Assembly: GCF_964059965.1 (NCBI RefSeq) | Contig: NZ_OZ060923.1 | Location: 434,001-498,000, forward strand | DNA: 64,000 nucleotides | Source of the DNA: Fukatsuia anoeciicola | GTDB lineage: Bacteria > Pseudomonadota > Gammaproteobacteria > Enterobacterales > Enterobacteriaceae | Direction: 5' to 3' | Shown here: in pieces, positions 1-10,256 of the stretch | Position numbering within the stretch: the first letter of the stretch is position 1 | How the letters are laid out: each line of letters starts with the position of its first letter | Made by a program: the position numbers and the translations under genes | Notes under the pieces: generated by a model | The model's input: only the letters and a program-made list of their open reading frames with translations | The model's database searches: none | Told to the model about the DNA's origin: nothing

Positions 1-273
1 CAAAGTCATCTTGCTATATCAGTATCAGCAATGAAATAATGCAGCAAATTTCATGTTAATTTTTTATTAACCTGTGAAATAACAAAATTTACTTGGTCAC
101 GCAAAACACAGCAATGGCATAAGACATAATATAAAATCAAGTAATTAACGAGCTGTGAGTAATTAACTGAGCTAGAAAATAGGAATTATAAAAGTTATCC
201 TAATATTAGAGCATTAGTGGGTTGTTTGCTCATAGTTTTAATACCAATGCAAAAAGATAATGAGTAAGTTAAG
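1..273 (+). other. Upstream region of rne, no gene seen
   Basis: No reading frame of note. E. coli rne has a long 5' leader through which RNase E controls its own mRNA. This stretch could hold the equivalent leader, but I see only a weak 5-bp stem near 181-205 and cannot support an autoregulatory structure. Confidence 0.4.
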
Positions 274-2865
274 ATGAGAAGAATGTTGATTAATGCAACG
301 CAGCAGGAAGAGCTGCGAGTTGCTCTTGTAGATGGACAACAACTTTACGATCTGAATATAGAAATTCCAGGCCATGAACAAAAAAAATCAAATATTTATA
401 AGGGTAAAATTATTCGAATTGAGCCGAGTTTAGAGGCAGCTTTTGTTGATTATGGTGCAGAAAAACATGGTTTTCTACCATTAAAAGAAATTTCACGCGA
501 TTACTTCTCTAGTAACTCTTCTTGTAACCGTGTTAATATTAAAGAAGTTATACGTGAAGGTCAAGAAATTATTATTCAGATAGATAAGGAAGAACGTGGC
601 AATAAAGGTGCTGCATTAACGACCTTTATTAGCTTAGCAGGTAGTTATTTAGTCTTAATGCCGAATAATCCTCGTGCTGGAGGCATCTCTCGTCGTATTG
701 AAGGAGAAGATCGTACTGATCTAAAAGAAATCCTATCTGGATTGCAATTGCCTAATGATATGGGACTTATTGTTCGCACTGCTGGTGTTGGTAAAAATGC
801 TGAAGCGTTACAATGGGATCTATCATTTCGCTTAAAACATTGGGAAGCTATTAAAGAAGCAGCTAAAAAGCGTGATGCTCCTTTTTTAATTCATCAGGAA
901 AGTAATGTAATCGTTCGTGCTTTTCGTGATTATTTACGTCAAGATATTGGTGAAATACTAATTGATAACCCTAAGATTCTTAATCTTGCTAAGAAACATA
1001 TTACTGCCTTAGGTAGGCCTGATTTTAACGATAAAGTTAAATTGTATAGTGGTGAGGTTCCCTTATTTAGTCATTATCAGATTGAGTCGCAAATTGAATC
1101 AGCTTTCCAATGTGAAGTACGTTTACCATCTGGTGGTTCCATTATTTTTGATACAACCGAAGCATTAACTGCTATTGATATTAACTCTGCGCGTGCGACA
1201 CGTGGGGGTGATATTGAAGAAACAGCATTTAATACTAACCTCGAGGCTGCTGATGAAATTGCTCGTCAACTCCGTTTGCGAGATCTTGGAGGACTGATCG
1301 TAATTGATTTTATTGATATGATACCAATGCGTCATCAACGTGAAATAGAGAATCGTTTGCGTGACGCAGTACGTCAAGATCGTGCCCGTATTCAGATTGG
1401 TCGCATTTCTCGTTTTGGTCTATTAGAAATGTCACGTCAGCGTCTTAATCCATCACTAGGAGAATCTAGTCATCATGTTTGTCCACGTTGTAGTGGCACT
1501 GGTACTATTCGTGATAATGAATCCTTATCACTATCAATCCTACGTTTAATTGAAGAAGAAGCGCTGAAAGAAAATACTCATGAAGTACATGCTATTGTAC
1601 CTGTACAGATTGCATCTTACTTACTTAATGAAAAACGTGATTCTATTAATGCAATTGAAAAACGACAAGGTGGGGTTCGTGCTGTAATAGTCCCTAAAGA
1701 TAAAATGCAAACACCTCACTATTCAGTATCAAGAGTACGTAAAGGTGAAGAAGCACCCACATTAAGTTATCTACTAGCACAACGATATAATCCAGAGATA
1801 GCGATGTCACAAGAAGAAATATCTAATGAATATAAACGTCCAGAACAGCCAGCATTATCGCCGCCATTATCTACATTTTCGCCATTAAAAACAGTATCTA
1901 TTGCTGATTCTGTTACTATGAACTTGTCGATGTTACCACGTTCAACCAAGGTAACCACTGTAACTGGCCTGTTTCAGCGTTTATTAACTAATCTAAAGGG
2001 ATTTTTTAATCCTTCAATTGAATCTATTCAATCTATTGCTAAAACAAAACTAAATACTACTAAGAATAATCAGTCAGATCGTCGTCAATCATGTTGTCAA
2101 GGTAATGAACGCAAAGATCAAGTAGAACATAATACGCGTGAAAACCGTGAAGAGCAAAAACGTAAAAAACGAACCTTATCATCTAATATGTTAATTAATA
2201 TCCCTATTAATTTGGAAAAAACACTACAAAAAAATCAGCAAAAGCATGAGCAAAATAATAAACATCAAGTGTCAGTAGAATCGAAAATAACAGATGTAAT
2301 TGTAATAAAACAAGAAATTAAACTTGAGCAAAAAGAAACACCACAGATTATTACGCCGCATCAACAAAATCGTCCACTATCTAAAAAAATAAACTTACAA
2401 ATAGTTAAAGATAGTGCTATGCCTCATATATCACCATTAACAACCATTACAAAAACTAATGAGAATAATAATGACTGTTTAGTTAATAATGGAAATATAA
2501 TTAGTAATGAAAACAGTATGCCGCACCGTTCACGCCGCTCACCACGTCATCTACGTATGAGTAATCAACGCCGACGTCGGTATCGTGATGAACGTTATCC
2601 AATTAAATCTGCTATGCCATTAGTAGGTGCTTTTGCGTCACCAGAAATGGCTTCAGGTAAAATATGGATTAGTTACCCATTAGTAAAATGGATAAAACAA
2701 AGAGATAGGCCAGAACAGATAACACAGACCAGTTCAGGATCTATTGTACCAACAAAACAAAATACTACTTTGACGCAAGCACCAGTTATTATAAGTAATA
2801 ATATTATAGATGAAATAACCATAAACTTTATGGTATTATTACTAATAATACCGTTAATAATATAA
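274..2865 (+). CDS. rne: Ribonuclease E, C-terminally shortened
   Basis: Endoribonuclease that cleaves single-stranded A/U-rich RNA to start mRNA decay and to mature rRNA and tRNA; at the inner membrane it scaffolds the degradosome. The catalytic half (about 1-530) is nearly identical to E. coli: S1 domain near 35-125, catalytic metal ligands D302 and D345, and the zinc-link CPRC with C403 and C406. An amphipathic membrane-anchor-like segment lies near 565-585 (GLFQRLLTNLKGFF). The second arginine-rich RNA-binding stretch and the following ASPEMASGK block remain near 760-800. Length is 863 residues against 1061 in E. coli, and the C-terminal PNPase-binding region is absent. The last residues form a hydrophobic run (FMVLLLIIPLII) unlike any RNase E tail, probably read-through into eroded DNA. 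The Shine-Dalgarno is weak; the start is fixed by family alignment. Confidence 0.97.
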   Translation: MRRMLINATQQEELRVALVDGQQLYDLNIEIPGHEQKKSNIYKGKIIRIEPSLEAAFVDYGAEKHGFLPLKEISRDYFSSNSSCNRVNIKEVIREGQEIIIQIDKEERGNKGAALTTFISLAGSYLVLMPNNPRAGGISRRIEGEDRTDLKEILSGLQLPNDMGLIVRTAGVGKNAEALQWDLSFRLKHWEAIKEAAKKRDAPFLIHQESNVIVRAFRDYLRQDIGEILIDNPKILNLAKKHITALGRPDFNDKVKLYSGEVPLFSHYQIESQIESAFQCEVRLPSGGSIIFDTTEALTAIDINSARATRGGDIEETAFNTNLEAADEIARQLRLRDLGGLIVIDFIDMIPMRHQREIENRLRDAVRQDRARIQIGRISRFGLLEMSRQRLNPSLGESSHHVCPRCSGTGTIRDNESLSLSILRLIEEEALKENTHEVHAIVPVQIASYLLNEKRDSINAIEKRQGGVRAVIVPKDKMQTPHYSVSRVRKGEEAPTLSYLLAQRYNPEIAMSQEEISNEYKRPEQPALSPPLSTFSPLKTVSIADSVTMNLSMLPRSTKVTTVTGLFQRLLTNLKGFFNPSIESIQSIAKTKLNTTKNNQSDRRQSCCQGNERKDQVEHNTRENREEQKRKKRTLSSNMLINIPINLEKTLQKNQQKHEQNNKHQVSVESKITDVIVIKQEIKLEQKETPQIITPHQQNRPLSKKINLQIVKDSAMPHISPLTTITKTNENNNDCLVNNGNIISNENSMPHRSRRSPRHLRMSNQRRRRYRDERYPIKSAMPLVGAFASPEMASGKIWISYPLVKWIKQRDRPEQITQTSSGSIVPTKQNTTLTQAPVIISNNIIDEITINFMVLLLIIPLII
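2832..2852 (+). terminator. Hairpin at the rne 3' end
   Basis: A 9-bp perfect stem (GGTATTATT with AATAATACC, 3-nt loop) lies inside the last codons of rne, followed by A/T-rich DNA without a clean T run. It may end rne transcription, or it may be an older terminator that the frame has grown into. Confidence 0.35.
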
Positions 2866-3274
2866 TTAATAATATTAATTATAAGATAACTATTGTTATA
2901 CGCCTAATAAAATAGTTTTATTATAATATTTATTTATATATAAGAAAACAAGTTAGTAGATTTTAAATCTATAGTAACTTATCTATTAAGGATATTATTC
3001 AAGTATTATATTAGTATGTTTATAACTAAAGTAGTTATACTAGGTTATATTACACAAATTCTAGTATATAATAATTGACAGTAATCTTTATTTAATTTTA
3101 TGAATAAAAAGACTCTATTAGTAGTTATGCCATTATTAATCAGACATATATTCCAGTTACTAAGCTATAACTTATTAAATAATTTCATTAAATTATGATA
3201 TTAATTAATAGTTTTTAATAAAAATAATCAGATCATATAAGATCTACTATGTCATGCTCAATGGAGTCTAATTA
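2866..3274. other. Spacer rne-pyrC, no gene seen
   Basis: About 410 nt of A/T-rich DNA with stops in all frames. In E. coli a large flagellar cluster separates these two genes; no trace of it is readable. The pyrC ribosome site (TGGAG) lies at the right end. Confidence 0.6.
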
Positions 3275-4327
3275 ATGGCTATAAAACCACAAATCCTTAA
3301 AATTCGTTGCCCAGATGATTGGCATGTTCATTTACGTAATGGTAGAATACTTAAAACTATATTACCCTATACTAGTCAAACCTTTAGACGTGCTATTATT
3401 ATGCCTAATTTAACAGTACCTATTACTACAGTTACTGCTGCTGAGAATTATAGAAAACAAATTATAGAAGCAATACCTAGTGGGCATATATTTACTCCAT
3501 TAATGACATGTTACCTAACAGAAACATTATCAGTTGCCGAGTTAAAGCAAGGTTTTAATAAAAAAGTCTTCTACGCAGCTAAATTATACCTTGCTAATGT
3601 TACTACTAATTCTAATCATGGCGTAATTAATATTACTGCTATCTATCCGTTATTTGAACAAATGCAAAAGTTGGGTATGCCATTACTTATTCATGGTGAA
3701 GTAGTAGATACAGCGATAGATATCTTTGATCGTGAAGCGCGATTTATTGACCAAATATTAACTCCTATTCGTCAATGTTTTTCTCAATTAAAAATTGTAT
3801 TTGAACATATTTCTACTAAAGAAGCAGTTGAATATGTATTAGATGCTGATGAGTTTCTTGCTGCTACTATTACACCACAACATTTAATGTTTAATCGTAA
3901 CCATATGTTAGCTAGTCGTATTCATCCTCATTTATTTTGCTTACCAATATTAAAACGGAGTCATCATCAACAAGCACTACGTGCAGCTCTTTCAAAGGGC
4001 TGTAACCGTTTTTTTCTTGGTACTGATTCAGCGCCCCATATTAAAGAATATAAAGAATCAGCTTACGGCTGTGCAGGGATATTTAATGCACCAGGAGCGT
4101 TATCTATTTATACCGCTATATTTGAAGAATTAAATGCACTAAAGCATTTAGAAGCATTTTGTTCTGAAAATGGTGCAAATTTTTATGGTCTACCTAAAAA
4201 TGAAGGCTTTATTGAATTAATACGTAACTCTTTTATTCAGGTAGAGAAAATTAATGTAGACCAAAGCTCGATTATTCCTTTTTTAGCAGGTCAGACCATT
4301 AATTGGTCGGTTAAAACTAAATACTAA
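3275..4327 (+). CDS. pyrC: Dihydroorotase
   Basis: Cyclises N-carbamoyl-L-aspartate to dihydroorotate, third step of de novo UMP synthesis, in the cytosol. It is a class II amidohydrolase of 350 residues (E. coli 348). Visible metal-site elements: H17 and H19 in DDWHVHL, the carboxylated lysine K103 in AAKLYLAN (E. coli has KLYPAN), and the catalytic Asp in LGTDSAPH near 251. A TGGAG ribosome site precedes the ATG by about 9 nt. It stands alone. With pyrD and pyrG in the same window it shows that pyrimidine synthesis is retained. Confidence 0.96.
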   Translation: MAIKPQILKIRCPDDWHVHLRNGRILKTILPYTSQTFRRAIIMPNLTVPITTVTAAENYRKQIIEAIPSGHIFTPLMTCYLTETLSVAELKQGFNKKVFYAAKLYLANVTTNSNHGVINITAIYPLFEQMQKLGMPLLIHGEVVDTAIDIFDREARFIDQILTPIRQCFSQLKIVFEHISTKEAVEYVLDADEFLAATITPQHLMFNRNHMLASRIHPHLFCLPILKRSHHQQALRAALSKGCNRFFLGTDSAPHIKEYKESAYGCAGIFNAPGALSIYTAIFEELNALKHLEAFCSENGANFYGLPKNEGFIELIRNSFIQVEKINVDQSSIIPFLAGQTINWSVKTKY

Positions 4328-4649
4328 GGATTTGAATATATTAAGATTAGATAATCTTCTATCTATTTCAAATATTATTTTTAATTAAATAATAATATTA
4401 CTTTGAAGTAACTTAAGTTATTATTTTTGTTAAACTGATATCTTAAAGAAACTAAAATAAAAATATTAGTCTATTACTAGTAATGATTACCTAATCTTTA
4501 TTCTTAATTAACCTTAATAGTATATTAATTATAAGCTATATATTAATGTTACAAACATAATAGTAATACTGATAAAGTACCTTAAGAATTCAAAAAATAA
4601 TAAAAAATTAAAAATAAAAATCTTCATGTTATTAATGTTAATAATCAAT
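4328..4649. other. Spacer pyrC-rsmD, nothing seen
   Basis: About 320 nt between convergent genes, A/T-rich, without a convincing terminator hairpin or reading frame. Confidence 0.6.
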
Positions 4650-5261
4650 CTAAATTAATTGATATTTTCTTATTTTAGTATTAAAAGATTGACGAATATA
4701 TAATCTATAAATAACCTGCCCAGCAGTTTTTTCTCGATATAATTGCCAATTAGTAGGAAAGTTTATAGCTATATTTTCTATCTCAGTCTCAACATAAATC
4801 CATGCTATATCAGATAACCAATTTTTTTTCTCTAGCAGATGTATGCTTGTAGCAAGCAAATTATGACGAAAAGAAGGATCTAAAAATACTAAATCATAGG
4901 GTTGGCCTAATTGTTTTAACCAGTTTAGTGTATTGGTATGAATTACCTGGCCATTTTTTGCTTTTAATAATTTCAAATTATTTATTAGTTGGCGTACAAT
5001 ATGTTGTTTTGATTCTAATAAAGTTACTGTTGATGCATAACGTGATAGAGCTTCTAGTCCTAATACACCGCTACCAGCAAAGCAATCTAAACAATGACAC
5101 CCTTGAATTATAGGAGCAAGCCAGTTAAATAGGGTTTCTCTCACTCTATCCATCGTAGGACGTAATTCTGAACTAATAAGTACTGGTAGTTTACGACTAC
5201 GCCATTTGCCACCAATTATACGGACTGTCTTTAAGGAAGAAGATTGTAATTTTTTTGTCAT
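4650..5261 (-). CDS. rsmD: 16S rRNA (guanine-966-N2)-methyltransferase
   Basis: Methylates G966 of 16S rRNA using S-adenosylmethionine. It is 203 residues long (E. coli 198) and aligns throughout: RIIGGKWRSRKLPV near 14-26, SAM-binding LDCFAGSGVLGLEALSR near 58-74, and C-terminal AGQVIYRLY. Motif IV, normally DPPF in this family, reads D128-P-S-F131, so the second proline has become serine. The gene is divergent from ftsY, 232 nt away, the same arrangement as in E. coli. The ribosome site is weak. Function is probable, but the motif IV change touches the part that positions the target base. Confidence 0.93.
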   Translation of the reverse strand: MTKKLQSSSLKTVRIIGGKWRSRKLPVLISSELRPTMDRVRETLFNWLAPIIQGCHCLDCFAGSGVLGLEALSRYASTVTLLESKQHIVRQLINNLKLLKAKNGQVIHTNTLNWLKQLGQPYDLVFLDPSFRHNLLATSIHLLEKKNWLSDIAWIYVETEIENIAINFPTNWQLYREKTAGQVIYRLYIRQSFNTKIRKYQLI

Positions 5262-5493
5262 TTTATATAAAGAAATAAGAAAAATTATTCACTATTCTAC
5301 CGATAACTATGCTATACAGGAAAGACTTAAATAATATTTTTATAAAAAATAACTTATTTTAGTTACTATAACTTAGAAAATGCTAGATTAATTAAATACT
5401 AAATAAAAATATAGTTTCAATACCTAATAGATTTTACAAAAAAATTTTGACTATATATTAGTCATAATTTAAATACTAGGAGTATAACTACTA

Positions 5494-6630
5494 ATGGCAA
5501 AAGAAAAAAAACCTGGACTTTTTTCATGGTTAGGTTTTAGCCATCATAATGATAAGCAAATGATAAAACAATCTCAAGAACCTATTGTTGACATGATGCT
5601 ACCAGAGAAAATTAATAAAAAAACAGGAAATAATGTATATAAAGAATCAAAACAATCTTTTAATGTTCATATTGCACCAATAATACAACAAGAACAAAAG
5701 CAGATAGACAAAGAAAGTTTCTTTCTTTATCTAAAGCGTAGTTTATTAAAAACTAAAGAAAATATTGGTTTTAGTTTTATTAGTTTTTTTCGTAATAAAA
5801 AAATTAATGATGATTTATTTAAACAGTTAGAAGAAAAACTACTGATTGCTGATGTAGGTATAAATACTACACGTAAAATTATTAATTTACTAATTACTCA
5901 TGCTAATCATAAACAGTTAAAAGATGCAGAGATATTATATGTTAAGCTAAAAGAGGAAATGTTTAAAATTCTTGCTAAAGTTGATAAGCCATTGAATATA
6001 AATTATAAGGCTCCGTATATTATTTTGATAGTTGGAGTTAATGGTGTAGGCAAAACGACTACTATAGGTAAATTAGCACATAAGTTTCAGTCACAAGGTA
6101 AATTAGTTATGCTAGCTGCAGGTGATACTTTTCGTGCCGCTGCTGTTGAACAATTGCAGATATGGGGTGAATGTAATAAGGTTGCTGTTATAGCGCAACA
6201 TACTGGTGCTGATTCTGCTTCAGTTATTTTCGATGCATTTCAAGCAGCCAAAGCGCGTAAGATTGATATCTTACTAGCAGATACTGCGGGGCGATTACAT
6301 AATAAAGCTTATTTAATGGAAGAGTTAAAAAAAATAGTCAAAGTAATGAAAAAACTTGATATTAATGCTCCCCATGAAATCATGCTAACGTTAGATGCTA
6401 GCACTGGACAAAATGCTATTAGCCAAGTTAAATTATTTAACGAAACTATAGGTTTAACTGGAATTATATTAACTAAACTTGATGGCAGTGCAAAAGGAGG
6501 GGTAATTTTTGCTATCGCAGATCAGTTTAATATACCTATTCGTTATATTGGTATTGGCGAAGGCATTAAAGATTTACGGACATTCAAAGCAAACGATTTT
6601 ATTGAGGCTCTTTTTGCTAAAAAAGATTAA
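5494..6630 (+). CDS. ftsY: Signal recognition particle receptor FtsY
   Basis: GTPase receptor that docks SRP-ribosome complexes at the inner membrane for co-translational insertion. It is 378 residues against 497 in E. coli; the loss is in the acidic A domain, while the N-terminal membrane-targeting start (MAKEKK, FSWLGF) is kept. The NG domain is complete: P-loop GVNGVGKTTT at 181-190 (K187), GDTFRAAAVEQ, DTAGRLHNK and TKLDGSAKGG. A strong AGGAGT ribosome site precedes the ATG. In E. coli ftsE and ftsX follow in the same operon; here 1.3 kb of empty DNA follows instead. Confidence 0.97.
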   Translation: MAKEKKPGLFSWLGFSHHNDKQMIKQSQEPIVDMMLPEKINKKTGNNVYKESKQSFNVHIAPIIQQEQKQIDKESFFLYLKRSLLKTKENIGFSFISFFRNKKINDDLFKQLEEKLLIADVGINTTRKIINLLITHANHKQLKDAEILYVKLKEEMFKILAKVDKPLNINYKAPYIILIVGVNGVGKTTTIGKLAHKFQSQGKLVMLAAGDTFRAAAVEQLQIWGECNKVAVIAQHTGADSASVIFDAFQAAKARKIDILLADTAGRLHNKAYLMEELKKIVKVMKKLDINAPHEIMLTLDASTGQNAISQVKLFNETIGLTGIILTKLDGSAKGGVIFAIADQFNIPIRYIGIGEGIKDLRTFKANDFIEALFAKKD

Positions 6631-7928
6631 TACTATTATCTTAACGAACAAATAAAGCGCACTTCTAAGAATTATTAATATTATAAAAGAGTAGATTTTC
6701 CCCCTCAGAGAATCAAAATAATATTTTAACTAATTATTTTAATACTAATAAAAAGCACCTTATATGTTACTAAACGATCTAATTTAATACTAATTAAATT
6801 TAATTTTATTATTAATAATAATAGTCACTTATAAAATTAGAAAACTCCTTTTAAAATTGTTAAATAGGAATTTTTTAAAAATTATTGTTTACTATTATAC
6901 TAGATAGTAGTTATCAGCATAGCTATATTGCTAGTTATCGTTAATATTAGTATTGCTATACTTAGTAGTGAATGCCTACCTGAATATAATAAATTTATTA
7001 AATGGAGTTAAAATTTGTTACTAAGTTTTATATTAGCAATAATAATAGATAAACATTACTAATATTATGATAAATAAATTTGTAGTATTGTTAATTGATA
7101 GGTTAATAAATGACCTAGATGATAGTTTATTATAAGTAATTATTCGGTTATTTAAGTAAGATGCTCATATGGTATTGCTATACTTATTGTTACTTATAAT
7201 ATTCTATTTAGATCTAATAAAAGTGTCTAGTTATAGTATTAAGTTAAGAGTTAATATTATAAATATAATGAATAATATAAAAATAAAGATATTACTAATA
7301 AGGTTGGTATATTTAATAAAAAAATAAATTACTTATTATAATAAAATAGTTAGAAAATTTAGTAATTGATCTTATTTTAGTTAGATGATAGATAATAGAA
7401 TAAGTTTTTCCTAAAATATACGTGATTCATTATTTTACTTATTATATTCTTTATTTATTAATATTGCTATTAATAATATAATAATATTAATAATTATCAA
7501 TGATGAAATTAAGTGAATAATTTTATTTGTAATTACTTAAGATTTTCATGAATAATTACTTAATTAGCAAAATTAAATATATCATTTGTCTAGTGTTAAA
7601 ATAATTATTAAATTTACTTATAAGACTAGTTTTTAATATTGCCTACTATAAAATTATTTTTAGTAATGTTATGTACTATAAGAGATAGTATTCTGTATAT
7701 TTTTCTAGTTAAATTTTTATACGCTATAACTAATTATATCACTATCTTTTTTATTGAAAAAATTTGCATCATGGTAAATTTACCACGTTTTATAAGATAG
7801 TATTTACCTAACTACGATAGTTTTTAATTAAAGAATAGATATTAAAATAGTTAATTATTATTTTTTTACATAAGTTATAATTAAATATTTTTTATTTATT
7901 TAGATACTATTACTTAACTAGCTATTAA
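6631..7928. other. Spacer ftsY-rnr, no gene seen
   Basis: About 1.3 kb, extremely A/T-rich, stops in all frames. By E. coli order ftsE, ftsX and rpoH would start here. I see no recognisable residue of them. Confidence 0.6.
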
Positions 7929-10256
7929 CTAGTCTACTGGTTTAGTTATTGATAGATTAGCACTATATTTTAATATAGTTTTATTACGTAGAGACTGCGT
8001 ATAATTTTTTAATTTTTTTCGTATAATTTTATCTTTATTACATATTTTACGCGTGCTTGAAACTAAGAAAAAATCAATTTTTCTTTCATCTATATGTACT
8101 GCTGCTACAATAATATTAACTCTATCTCCTAGACGATATACCCTACTAGAGGATTCACCAATTAAGCGCTGACTAATATTATCATAACGATAATAATCTT
8201 TATCTAGGCTAGAAACATGTACTAGACCGTCAATAAAAAGATCATCTAGTCGTACAAAAAAACCAAATCCAGTAACATTAATAATAATTCCTGTAAATTC
8301 TTTATTAACTTGATCACGCATAAAATCACATTTCAACCAGTCAGAAACATTACGTGTGGCTTCTTCAGCACGACGTTCAGTCATTGAGCAACGTATACCT
8401 AATTGTAGCATTTCTTGATAATTACTGTGCCAACCACCAGTTTTTGTACGATATTCTTCATGTGGAACAAGTGTTTTAGCTAATTGATATTTAATTACTC
8501 TATGCATAACTAGATCAGGATAACGGCGGATAGGTGAAGTAAAATGTCCATATGAATCTAATGCTAATCCAAAATGTCCGCGATTTTCTGAGTCATAAAC
8601 CGCTTGTTTCATTGAACGTAATAACATTGTTTGTAACATCTGATGATCAGAACGATGAGAAATTTTATTCATTAATAAAGCATAATCTTTTGATTTAGGT
8701 TTTAAACCACCTGTCATAGCTAAACCTAACTCGTTTAATACACTAGATAATGCAGTGATATTATCATCACTTGGACGATCATGTACACGAAATAATGCTG
8801 GTTTCTTGTGCTTTTCTACAAAATTGGCAGCAGCTATATTTGCTAGGATCATACACTCTTCAATCAATTTATGAGCATCATTACGCACAAGTAATTCAAT
8901 ACGTTTAATACGCTGTTTTTTATTAAAGATAAATTTGGCTTCTTCTGTTTCAAAAGTAATACCACCACGCCTGATTCGAGCTCTATCTAAAGTCTTATAC
9001 ATTTTATGTAATTCTATTAGATGAGATACAAATGGCTGATATTGATTATGTAAAGATTGTTCACCATTAATAATTTTCCATGCTTTAGTATATGTTAAAC
9101 GTGCCTGAGAATTCATAATTGCTTCATAAAATTTATATGTAGAAAGCTCACCTGCTGAAGAAATTGTCATTTCACAAACCATACAGAGACGATCTATCTG
9201 TGGATTAAGCGAACATAAACCGTTAGATAATATTTCTGGTAGCATTGGGATTACTTTTGATGGAAAGTAAACAGAGTTACCACGATTACGCGCTTCATTA
9301 TCCAGTGCTGTTTGTGGTCGTACATAATAACTCACATCAGCAATTGCAACCCATAAACGCCAACCGTTCCTATTTTTTTTATCATTATCTTGTTGGCAAT
9401 AAACAGCATCATCAAAATCATGAGCATCTTCATTATCTATGGTAAGTAAGGGCAAATTACGTAAATCAATTCGCCCCTGTTTTGCAGCTTTTGGTATCTG
9501 GTCTTGTAATAATGCAATTTGCTTTTCTACCTCTACTGGCCATATATAAGGAATTTCATAGGTACGCAAAGCAATATCTATTGCCATATTAGCACCCATA
9601 TTTTCTCCTAATACTTCAATAATTTTACCTATAGCTTTAGTCTGTAAAGTTGGGCGTTTAATTAGTTCAGCTACTACAATAGAGCCTATACAGGCATTAT
9701 AAACATTATCAGGAGGAATAATAATATCAAAACTAAAACGACTATCATCTGGCACAACAAAACCAAGATGAGTACTAGTATCAATAAAATACCGTCCAAC
9801 AATCTGACTAATTTTAGGTACTAATATCCTAACAATACGTGCTTCACGGCGTCCTTTACGATCAACTCCTAAAGACTGAGCTAATACTTCATCACCATGA
9901 ATTACTTTTTTCATTTGTTTTATAGAAAGATATAAATCATCTTTACGATTTTTGAGTCGTAAAAAACCATAACGATCACGATGACCAATAATAGTACCAC
10001 GTAGTAAATCTAAGCGTTCTGGTAAGATATAACATTGATGACGCGTAAATACTAGTTGACCATCACGCTCCATAGCTTTCAATCGACGACGAAGTGCTTC
10101 TAAAAGTTCCTTACTAGATAAATTAAATTCTTTAGCTATCTCCTTACGGCTAGCAGGCGCTTTACGACTTGCTAGATGGGTCAAAATAAATTCTCGGCTT
10201 GGGATAGGAGAACTATATTTTGCTATTTCTCGTTCCAGGAATGGATCTTGTAACAT
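7929..10256 (-). CDS. rnr: Ribonuclease R
   Basis: Processive 3'-5' exoribonuclease of the RNB family that degrades structured RNA in mRNA, rRNA and tmRNA quality control. It is 775 residues (E. coli 813). In order: an N-terminal helix-turn-helix-like region (about 1-80), cold-shock domains, the RNB catalytic domain with D274, D280, D282 and D283 in DNEDAHDFDD, and a C-terminal S1 domain with GFGFFVRLDDLFIDGLVHV. The long lysine-rich tail of the E. coli protein is mostly gone. The start is MLQDPF, preceded by GGAG. The upstream partner nsrR of E. coli is not present. A patch of higher GC just upstream (about 10295-10340) may be leader or old coding DNA. Confidence 0.96.
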   Translation of the reverse strand: MLQDPFLEREIAKYSSPIPSREFILTHLASRKAPASRKEIAKEFNLSSKELLEALRRRLKAMERDGQLVFTRHQCYILPERLDLLRGTIIGHRDRYGFLRLKNRKDDLYLSIKQMKKVIHGDEVLAQSLGVDRKGRREARIVRILVPKISQIVGRYFIDTSTHLGFVVPDDSRFSFDIIIPPDNVYNACIGSIVVAELIKRPTLQTKAIGKIIEVLGENMGANMAIDIALRTYEIPYIWPVEVEKQIALLQDQIPKAAKQGRIDLRNLPLLTIDNEDAHDFDDAVYCQQDNDKKNRNGWRLWVAIADVSYYVRPQTALDNEARNRGNSVYFPSKVIPMLPEILSNGLCSLNPQIDRLCMVCEMTISSAGELSTYKFYEAIMNSQARLTYTKAWKIINGEQSLHNQYQPFVSHLIELHKMYKTLDRARIRRGGITFETEEAKFIFNKKQRIKRIELLVRNDAHKLIEECMILANIAAANFVEKHKKPALFRVHDRPSDDNITALSSVLNELGLAMTGGLKPKSKDYALLMNKISHRSDHQMLQTMLLRSMKQAVYDSENRGHFGLALDSYGHFTSPIRRYPDLVMHRVIKYQLAKTLVPHEEYRTKTGGWHSNYQEMLQLGIRCSMTERRAEEATRNVSDWLKCDFMRDQVNKEFTGIIINVTGFGFFVRLDDLFIDGLVHVSSLDKDYYRYDNISQRLIGESSSRVYRLGDRVNIIVAAVHIDERKIDFFLVSSTRKICNKDKIIRKKLKNYTQSLRNKTILKYSANLSITKPVD

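Noticed and set aside
9245..9445. Open frames of 60-110 codons on the strand opposite rnr, gyrA, accC, ptsI, crr, ligA and pyrD
   Set aside because: They lie inside well-conserved genes, carry no family resemblance or ribosome site, and arise from codon bias of the true gene.
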